Assembly: GCA_903831635.1 (NCBI GenBank)
Contig: CAIKYN010000090.1
Coordinates: 1 to 6,493, forward strand
Length of the DNA stretch: 6,493 bases
Reading direction: 5' to 3'
Origin: an uncultured Spartobacteria bacterium
GTDB taxonomy: Bacteria; Verrucomicrobiota; Verrucomicrobiia; Chthoniobacterales; UBA6821
The notes beneath the pieces were generated by a model. That model was not told where the DNA came from, searched no databases, and worked only from the letters and a program-made list of their open reading frames with translations. A program made the position numbers and the translations under genes. Shown one piece after another: positions 1 to 4,747 of the stretch (position 1 is its first letter; each line of letters opens with the position of its first letter).

Positions 1-176
1 CCCAGCAGCGCCTTTCCGGAACTGACAGCATGAAACACCTCGGTGATTGTGGCCACAGGAAGTCCCGCACGTTTTGGAAAACGTCTGAGCGCCACAAGGT
101 GGGAAAAAGTACCTTCGGGTCCAAGGTAGGCAACTTTGCCGGACGTGGCAGACTTGGCGATTGGGGAAGAAGGCAT
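1..176 (-). CDS. pheA: Prephenate dehydratase, N-terminal part (cut by window edge)
   Basis: Prephenate dehydratase converts prephenate to phenylpyruvate in cytosolic phenylalanine synthesis. Only the first 58 codons are in the window; the gene runs off the left edge. Reading the minus strand from the ATG at 176-174 gives a short polar leader (MPSSPIAKSATSG), then VAYLGPEGTFSH at residues 15-26, the well-known N-terminal signature of the dehydratase domain. TITEVFHAVSSGKALLG follows, matching the family pattern before the 'GVVPxENS' block, which would lie outside. With this start there is no chorismate mutase domain in front, so this would be a stand-alone dehydratase rather than a fused P-protein. 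The start is uncertain: the frame stays open upstream, with an in-frame ATG at 269-267 that would add 31 residues and overlap the divergent lipoprotein's leader. Neither ATG has a good ribosome binding site. The catalytic residues and any C-terminal ACT regulatory domain cannot be seen. Confidence 0.85.
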   Translation of the reverse strand, partial: MPSSPIAKSATSGKVAYLGPEGTFSHLVALRRFPKRAGLPVATITEVFHAVSSGKALL

Positions 177-282
177 GTCGACAAGATTTATGGGGATGGA
201 TTGAGCTCCATGCAAGTCTGAGCAGGAGCGGGTCTCCCAATGGATGATTGATTTCCCGATAGCCTCCATGCATGAGAGGGAG

Positions 283-696
283 ATGCGCCTCAAAACGACT
301 AGCCTTTTACTTACGCTCTGCTGCCTCTTTTTCTTTGGCGGATGCATGCATCCAAAACGCCCTCCGGTGAGCTCACCAGCGCAACCAAAGAGCCTGGTGT
401 CACTTGCATGGTTGAGCGGCCCGCTTACCCTTCTTCATCCGTTCGCCCGCAAGCCTCTTCCACCAAAAGCCATCGCACTGCTCACGGTTGGCACAATCAG
501 GACTATCTCAAACGATGGAAGTTATGTCATCGCGGAGCTTGAACCCGGAATCATGGTCACAACAGGAGCATCTCTTCTGGTCACAGCCACCGGCGTGGAA
601 ACCGCTCATCTGAAAGTCGCCGAAATCACCCCTCCTTACTTTGTCGCAGAAATAGTAACTGGCCATCCAGAACCCGGCGACCTTCTGCGGCAATAG
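283..696 (+). CDS. Small predicted lipoprotein of unknown function
   Basis: A 137-residue protein. The ATG at 283 is chosen because it gives a classical lipoprotein signal: positive n-region MRLK, hydrophobic run TTSLLLTLCCLFFF (5-18) and lipobox FGGC with the lipidated Cys at 21. Purine-rich GAGAGGGAG directly precedes it, though the spacing is tight. The in-frame ATGs at 244 and 268 would add an acidic stretch and spoil the signal. The residue after Cys is Met, not Asp, which under the E. coli Lol rule favours outer-membrane sorting. A Pro/Lys-rich linker (about 22-65) leads into a compact beta-rich domain (about 65-137) with 'VGTIRTISNDGSYVIAELEPG', a 'GVETAHLKVAEI' strand and a 'GHPEPGDLLRQ' end. 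I recall similar C-terminal domains in uncharacterised Verrucomicrobiota proteins but know no function. It is divergent from pheA. No strong terminator follows before the marR promoter region. Confidence 0.75.
   Translation: MRLKTTSLLLTLCCLFFFGGCMHPKRPPVSSPAQPKSLVSLAWLSGPLTLLHPFARKPLPPKAIALLTVGTIRTISNDGSYVIAELEPGIMVTTGASLLVTATGVETAHLKVAEITPPYFVAEIVTGHPEPGDLLRQ
340..353. repeat. Perfect 14-bp palindrome at the lipobox codons
   Basis: GGATGCATGCATCC is its own reverse complement. It lies inside the lipoprotein gene and spans the codons for the lipidated Cys and the following Met-His-Pro. A related 9-bp direct repeat, CTCCATGCA, occurs upstream at 206-214 and 264-272. This may be chance, or a binding site or small hairpin near the 5' end of the mRNA. 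Confidence 0.4.
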
Positions 697-733
697 CTTC
701 CTTAAAGCATCTGTTAAATGGGAGCGCAAGAAG

Positions 734-763
734 TTGACTTTAAGCCCTAATTCCAAGCACTAT
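734..763 (+). promoter_or_regulatory. Possible sigma-70-type promoter for the marR operon
   Basis: TTGACT (734-739) matches the -35 consensus at five of six bases. CACTAT (758-763), 18 bp further on, is a weak -10 (three of six, but with the conserved A at position 2 and T at position 6). The predicted transcription start is near 770, exactly where the inner inverted repeat (769-787) lies. That geometry would suit autorepression by the MarR protein. It is only a match by eye, and the spacing is slightly long. Confidence 0.35.
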
Positions 764-800
764 CGGAATCCTTAATCACATTAAGGAACTCTTTGGAATT
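749..800. promoter_or_regulatory. Nested inverted repeats, candidate MarR operator or mRNA hairpin
   Basis: Two perfect 8-bp inverted repeats are nested in the intergenic region. The outer arms are AATTCCAA (749-756) and TTGGAATT (793-800). The inner arms are TCCTTAAT (769-776) and ATTAAGGA (780-787), with a 3-bp loop CAC. MarR-family dimers typically bind AT-rich palindromes of about 16-20 bp near their own promoter, so the 19-bp inner repeat is the best operator candidate here. The arm ATTAAGGA also holds the AAGGA that would serve as ribosome binding site for the alternative TTG start at 793, so a folded leader could hide it. A further half-site-like TCCTTAA is at 699-705. Operator function is inferred from position and symmetry. 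Confidence 0.5.
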
Positions 801-822
801 CCTAGGTGATGCCCATCTCGTC

Positions 823-1293
823 ATGACTCCCGCAGCAGACCACTCTCTCACTCCTCTGAATTTAGAGGAGGTGGATTCGCTTGCCTCGATCATCATGGTG
901 ATGCAGCGCCGTTTCTTGGCGAGCCTCATGGGAGAACTATCCCGGGGAAAGGTCTCCTTCCCCCAGTTTTTCCTGCTTGGACATCTCTGTACCCAGGGCC
1001 CTTCCGGAATGAGCTGTATTGCCACACTCATGGATCACAGCATGCCTGCGGCGACGGGGCTTGTGCAGCGTCTTGAAAAACTGGGCTACGTTAAACGCTC
1101 CGCGGACAAGGAAGACCGGAGGAAAGTATTGGTTCAAGCAACCACCAAAGGAAGCCGGCTTGTGGAAGGAATCCGCCAAGAAATGGCAGCCAACCTCGAA
1201 AAAGTCATGGAACGTCTTGAGCCTACGGAACAAAGGGCTTGGTTGGACATTTACAGAAAAATAAACGACTACTGCACCACCTGCCACCGATGA
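823..1293 (+). CDS. MarR-family winged-helix transcriptional regulator
   Basis: A 156-residue cytoplasmic DNA-binding protein of MarR size. The N-terminal helix (about 14-40) would form the dimer interface. A winged helix-turn-helix covers about 45-110: 'SFPQFFLLGHL' (helix), 'MSCIATLMDHSMPAATGLVQ' (63-82, with the recognition helix in its second part), then 'RLEKLGYVKR' and the wing 'DKEDRRKVLVQATTKG' with the family D-x-R-x motif at residues 98-101. The C-terminal helices (112-150) complete the dimer domain. MarR proteins usually repress nearby efflux or stress genes and release DNA on binding small phenolic ligands or on oxidation. The stop overlaps the start of the TolC gene (ATGA), so control of that gene is likely. 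Four cysteines (56, 65, 151, 154) include a C-terminal CTTCH. The start is ambiguous: an in-frame TTG at 793 has AAGGA five bases upstream and would add 10 residues, while the ATG at 823 has only a distant AGGTGA. Confidence 0.88.
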   Translation: MTPAADHSLTPLNLEEVDSLASIIMVMQRRFLASLMGELSRGKVSFPQFFLLGHLCTQGPSGMSCIATLMDHSMPAATGLVQRLEKLGYVKRSADKEDRRKVLVQATTKGSRLVEGIRQEMAANLEKVMERLEPTEQRAWLDIYRKINDYCTTCHR

Positions 1294-3350
1294 AAACACT
1301 CACCACACTTCTTGCCGCGAGTTTCCTGCTTGCGGTTGCGCATCCATCCAAGGCCTCTTCAAACAATGACACCGAATCGGGCATTGCAACCGGAGCGATT
1401 GATGCCCTGCAGGCACTGAGCACCAATCCTATCGTTGCAACAAACAAGCCCTCGGCGGCGGACCAGTCACTTCTTGGCCTTTCGGTTGGCGCCCAGGTGA
1501 ACGCACAGGCTGCGACCAATGCCCCCGTGCTTGCCAGCAATGCCCCCTCGACAAATGACCAGTCGGTCATTGGGGCCTCCGTGATGCCCTCCTTGGCCTC
1601 AAACCCTCCGACAACGCCAGAAAGCCTTAATGCAGGCACCAATACCCTCCCGAATCTCCCGACAATCACGGCGCCCAATCTTCCCCAGGCTCCATTGATC
1701 ACCAATCCCATCACCCCGAGCTCTTTGATGGCTCCTCTCCCAACAAGCACGGGTGGCCCCATCACAATGCCGACTGCAGGAACAAATGCCTTCGGCCTTA
1801 AGAACAGCGTGAAGGACATCCCCCTCACCGCCGAGGCCCTTGCCAAGGCAGGGAACGCCGTGATCCCGGGAGTAATCGCCAAGAATGCACGCAAGCTGAC
1901 CATTGATGACTGTGTGCAACTCACTCTGGAGAAAAATCCCCAGATCCTCACAAACATTGCTTCGATTCGTCAGGCTTCCGGAAACTACATCACGGTTCGC
2001 GCGGGCCTTCTTCCCCAGTTCGGCATCTCAGCCCCCAATGCTTACCAGTACAGCTACGGAACCGTGAACCAAGGGGTAAACCAAATCTCAAATGGAAAGC
2101 GGACGGAGCAAGCCTTCTCGCAATGGAATATTCAGCTTCAGGGCACCCAGCTTCTTTTCGATGGCTGGAAGACCCCTTCGCTCACTGCGGCCGCCAAACT
2201 CTCCGAACAAATTGCCTACTTCCAACTGCGTCAGACGATTGATGCCACGATCGCAACGGTCATCCAGCAGTTCTACCAAGTCGTCCTTGACCGCGCTCTC
2301 GTGATCGCCAACGAACAGCAGGTAGCGCTCTATCAGACCCAGGTCACGGACCAGCAGAGCCGCTACGACGCAGGAACAGTCCCCCGGTTCAACGTGCTTC
2401 AGGCACAGGTCCAGTTGGCGAATGCCGAACCTCCGCTCATTCAGGCAAAGAACAACCTGCGGCTCGCCCTCTTCACCCTGGTGACCACGATCGGCCTCAA
2501 CTATCCGAACATTCAGAACATCGAGATCCCCTTCGATGTCGTCGGAAACCTCGATTACACACCCCGCAAGATCGACAGCAACGCCTCGATCCACACAGCG
2601 CTGGTTCGCAATCCACAACTCAAGGCCCAGCGCATGAACATCCTTGTTGCAGCGCGCCAGATCACCGCAGCCATCGCTGGTTGGCTTCCAACGATCAATG
2701 CCAATGGAGGGCGACAATACGAGGGTTACCAAGGAAGAAACATCGAGGACACTCTTCAGGGATGGTTTGTGGGGGCAAGTGGAAACTGGGCCATCTTCGA
2801 CGGCCTTGCCACCTACGGAAATGTGAAGTCTGCAAAAGCGACGATGATGAACTACAAGGTCGCGTATGATAACGGCGTCCGCCAAGTCATCCTGCAAGTC
2901 CAGCAGGCAATCTCGAATCTCAAACAAGCCAGCGAAACCATCGACAGCCAGAAGGCGACCGTCGAGCAGGCGGTTGAGGCACTGCGTCTCTCGCGTGAGC
3001 GCCTTGATGCTGGCGCCGGCGTCCAACTCGACGTGATCAATGCACAGGTTCAGCTTCTTCAGGCCCAGACTTCCGTACTCAACGCCTACTATAGCTACAT
3101 CCAGGGACTGGCACAGTATGATCAGGCCCTCTCGCTCAATACTCAGTACGAGGAGTTCTTCAATGATCCGATGAACAAATGGGAGAAGAAGCGCTACCAG
3201 GATATCAACGACGAACATAAAAAGCGCCCCGAACTTCCTCGTGCACTCCGCAAGGATGACCCCCTTCCTCCTTCTGATAATTTTAACGATTTGATCAAGA
3301 GTTCCACGGTCAGAAAGCAAGAGAAGAGTCCCTCGAAGGCAACCGACTAA
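1290..3350 (+). CDS. TolC-family outer-membrane efflux channel with long N-terminal extension
   Basis: A 686-residue protein of the TolC/OEP family, whose trimers form outer-membrane beta-barrels with a periplasmic helical tunnel used by efflux pumps and type I secretion. The signal peptide is MKTLTTLLAASFLLAVAHPSKA. Residues about 24-200 are low complexity, rich in Pro, Asn, Thr, Ala and Ser, with imperfect repeats at 49-66, 81-98 and 102-113; most TolC proteins lack this. The channel domain begins at KLTIDDCVQLTLEKNP (202-217). Its internal duplication is clear: 'LLFDG' (288-292) and 'AIFDG' (501-505) in barrel strands, and 'RYDAG…FNVLQAQVQL' (358-376) matching 'RLDAG…LDVINAQVQL' (571-589) in the helices. 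The lysine- and proline-rich tail (630-686) is probably periplasmic. The start overlaps the marR stop and has no ribosome binding site, so translation is probably coupled. No pump or adaptor gene lies nearby, so its partner and substrate are unknown. Confidence 0.92.
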   Translation: MKTLTTLLAASFLLAVAHPSKASSNNDTESGIATGAIDALQALSTNPIVATNKPSAADQSLLGLSVGAQVNAQAATNAPVLASNAPSTNDQSVIGASVMPSLASNPPTTPESLNAGTNTLPNLPTITAPNLPQAPLITNPITPSSLMAPLPTSTGGPITMPTAGTNAFGLKNSVKDIPLTAEALAKAGNAVIPGVIAKNARKLTIDDCVQLTLEKNPQILTNIASIRQASGNYITVRAGLLPQFGISAPNAYQYSYGTVNQGVNQISNGKRTEQAFSQWNIQLQGTQLLFDGWKTPSLTAAAKLSEQIAYFQLRQTIDATIATVIQQFYQVVLDRALVIANEQQVALYQTQVTDQQSRYDAGTVPRFNVLQAQVQLANAEPPLIQAKNNLRLALFTLVTTIGLNYPNIQNIEIPFDVVGNLDYTPRKIDSNASIHTALVRNPQLKAQRMNILVAARQITAAIAGWLPTINANGGRQYEGYQGRNIEDTLQGWFVGASGNWAIFDGLATYGNVKSAKATMMNYKVAYDNGVRQVILQVQQAISNLKQASETIDSQKATVEQAVEALRLSRERLDAGAGVQLDVINAQVQLLQAQTSVLNAYYSYIQGLAQYDQALSLNTQYEEFFNDPMNKWEKKRYQDINDEHKKRPELPRALRKDDPLPPSDNFNDLIKSSTVRKQEKSPSKATD
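1434..1628 (+). repeat. Imperfect protein-level repeats in the TolC extension
   Basis: The encoded segments VATNKPSAADQSLLGLSV (residues 49-66) and LASNAPSTNDQSVIGASV (81-98) are 32 residues apart and identical at 10 of 18 positions. A third, degenerate copy starts LASNPPTTPESL (102-113). The shared core is (A)-S/T-N-x-P-S-x-x-D-Q-S-x-x-G-x-S-V. The DNA copies are diverged, so this is an old duplication or a selected motif rather than a recent tandem expansion. Function is unknown. Confidence 0.6.
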
Positions 3351-3361
3351 TTCTTCCGACT

Positions 3362-4018
3362 TTGAACAGAACTCCCATCGAGTCTGTTCAGGCTCTTGAG
3401 GGAATTCCCCGGATCGCGGCGTATTTTATAGGCCGCATTCCGGGTCTACCTTTGGCCCTGGAGCGTCCCGAGGCCATGACACTGTTGGCTCCCCAACATC
3501 AACGCATCCTTGAACAAGAAGGTCTTGAGAACTTCCCTCTGGTCACCGCCGAACAGATCCATGGAAAGGAGATCGCCATAGTCACCGGGGCTACAACTTC
3601 TGCGATTCGGGGGATGGACGCCCTCATCACTTGCACACGGGGTCTCACTCTCGGCATTTATATAGCGGACTGCGCACCAGTCTGGATCGTGGCCCGCGAT
3701 GGATCTGCGGGGGCACTCGTCCACTCCGGAAAAAAGGGAACCGAACTTGGAATTGTCCCTCTCGCAATTGAGAAACTCCTGAAAGTCACCGATCTTGATT
3801 GTCAGGATCTCAGCGTGGTCATTGGCCCCTGCATCCGCCCCCCGTGCTATGAGATTGATTTTGGGGCGAGGATTCAGGAGCAGGCACGTGAATGCGGCGT
3901 CCTAGAGATTCACAACAGTGCGCTCTGCACCGCCTGTCATCCCGAACTCTACTACTCCTATCGAAGGGAAAAAGGACTGACCGGACGTATGCTTGCAACC
4001 CTTACCCTTATTCCCTAA
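3362..4018 (+). CDS. pgeF: PgeF/YfiH-type laccase-domain protein (peptidoglycan editing or purine nucleoside enzyme)
   Basis: A 218-residue protein of the DUF152/YfiH family, once called multicopper polyphenol oxidase. Characterised relatives remove misincorporated residues from muropeptide precursors (E. coli PgeF) or act on purine nucleosides; the activity here cannot be chosen from sequence. Conserved blocks: AEQIHGKE with metal-binding His67, 'MDALITCTRGLTLGIYIADCAPV' region with Cys104, 'ALVHSGKKG' with His121, 'IGPCIRPPCYEIDF' (154-167), and C-terminal 'SYRREKGLTGRMLATL'. All three metal-ligand positions are kept, but the usual HAGWRG reads HSGKKG. The predicted start is TTG at 3362, 11 nt after the TolC stop and without a ribosome binding site; the first in-frame ATG (residue 39) would remove conserved sequence length. 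The gene's stop overlaps the next start. The likely location is the cytoplasm, since no signal peptide is seen. Confidence 0.85.
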   Translation: MNRTPIESVQALEGIPRIAAYFIGRIPGLPLALERPEAMTLLAPQHQRILEQEGLENFPLVTAEQIHGKEIAIVTGATTSAIRGMDALITCTRGLTLGIYIADCAPVWIVARDGSAGALVHSGKKGTELGIVPLAIEKLLKVTDLDCQDLSVVIGPCIRPPCYEIDFGARIQEQARECGVLEIHNSALCTACHPELYYSYRREKGLTGRMLATLTLIP

Positions 4019-4740
4019 TGAAGAGGGAATTCGATCCGGAAATTTCCGAACTGATGGATCTGGCCGTCCTCGAAAACGGGAAACCCTCGGCGGAGTTAGA
4101 ACGTGACCTCGCCAATCTGCGATGGCTCAATCGTCACTTTGGAGCCTACTCGATCCTTTATCGGTTTTTGAAACGCTGGTTTTTGAATCGCCCTCGCAAG
4201 GAACCACCGCTCCGGGTTTTGGATCTCGCAACCGGGGAAGGAGACCTTCCTAGGCAATTAGTCCTCTGGTGTCGCAAGCGGGGTATTCCTGTGACCATTG
4301 ATGCTATTGATAGCAATGAGGCAACTCTCTCTGTGGCCCGTAAAAGGAGCAGAGACTTTCCCGAGATCACCTTTCATCAGGGAGACATTCGGAATTGGGG
4401 CTCAGGTTCGTGGGAACTGGTGCTCTGTTCCTTGGCGCTCCATCACTTTAGCGACAAGGATGCGATTCTTGTGATGATCAATGCCCGACGACTCTCCTCC
4501 CATCATCTGCTGATAGCCGATCTGGAGCGTAATCTCCTTGGTGCTTTTGGCATCTGGCTCTTGACGGCACTCTTGCTAAGGGAACCGATGACGAAACACG
4601 ATGCGCGCATGTCGATACGCCGGGCTTTCTCCTTCCACGAATTTCACTCGTTAGCCACTCAAGCCGGGTGGAAGCAATTCAGGCACGCCCGCTTTCCCGT
4701 CACACGTCAAGCACTCTGGATCGATCAGATTGTGCCTTGA
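4018..4740 (+). CDS. Class I SAM-dependent methyltransferase, substrate unknown
   Basis: A 240-residue cytosolic methyltransferase with the Rossmann-like fold. Motif I, binding S-adenosylmethionine, is VLDLATGEGDLPRQL (67-81). The acidic end of strand 2 is DAIDSN (95-100), 'HQGDIRNW' (120-127) supplies the adenine-contacting Asp, and 'LVLCSLALHHFSD' (134-146) is motif IV/post-motif. The N-terminal helix 'ELERDLANLRWLNRHFGAY' (26-44) and the C-terminal 'KHDARMSIRRAFSFHEF' (193-209) recall UbiE-like methyltransferases that I associate with small-molecule or polyketide/quinone pathways, but no such partner gene is in view. Residues 174-188 are hydrophobic and may touch a membrane or lipid substrate. 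The ATG at 4018 shares its A with the pgeF stop (TAATG), which argues for coupled translation. A longer in-frame opening from 3892 lies inside pgeF and is not a credible start. The stop lies 7 bp from the convergent AsmA-like gene. Confidence 0.85.
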   Translation: MKREFDPEISELMDLAVLENGKPSAELERDLANLRWLNRHFGAYSILYRFLKRWFLNRPRKEPPLRVLDLATGEGDLPRQLVLWCRKRGIPVTIDAIDSNEATLSVARKRSRDFPEITFHQGDIRNWGSGSWELVLCSLALHHFSDKDAILVMINARRLSSHHLLIADLERNLLGAFGIWLLTALLLREPMTKHDARMSIRRAFSFHEFHSLATQAGWKQFRHARFPVTRQALWIDQIVP

Positions 4741-4747
4741 AAGCCAA

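Noticed and set aside
30..221. Plus-strand 63-codon open frame at the left edge
   Set aside because: It is the complement of the prephenate dehydratase N-terminus, whose YLGPEGTFSH signature is decisive. The plus-strand product is Gly/Arg-rich without any motif.
701..744. CTTAAAG (701-707) and CTTTAAG (738-744) as a terminator for the lipoprotein gene
   Set aside because: The arms are AT-rich and only 7 bp, with a 30-bp loop and no T-run. The second arm overlaps the better-supported -35 region.
1273..1290. CxxCH as a c-type haem-binding site
   Set aside because: The protein is a cytoplasmic MarR regulator with no export signal, so haem c attachment is not expected.
1223..1957. Minus-strand open frame of about 244 codons opposite the start of the TolC gene
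   Set aside because: It is hydrophobic-looking but a mirror of the low-complexity Ala/Pro/Thr codons on the plus strand. It has no family motifs and runs through the marR/TolC junction.
2088..3320. Long minus-strand open frame of about 410 codons antisense to the TolC gene
   Set aside because: It lies entirely inside the well-supported TolC coding region. Its translation shows no recognisable domain, and its composition is what the complement of a codon-biased gene gives.
3892..4017. N-terminal extension of the methyltransferase from an upstream in-frame start
   Set aside because: The added 42 residues lie within the conserved C-terminal coding part of pgeF in another frame, are Arg/Ser-rich without motifs, and the TAATG junction gives a natural start at 4018.
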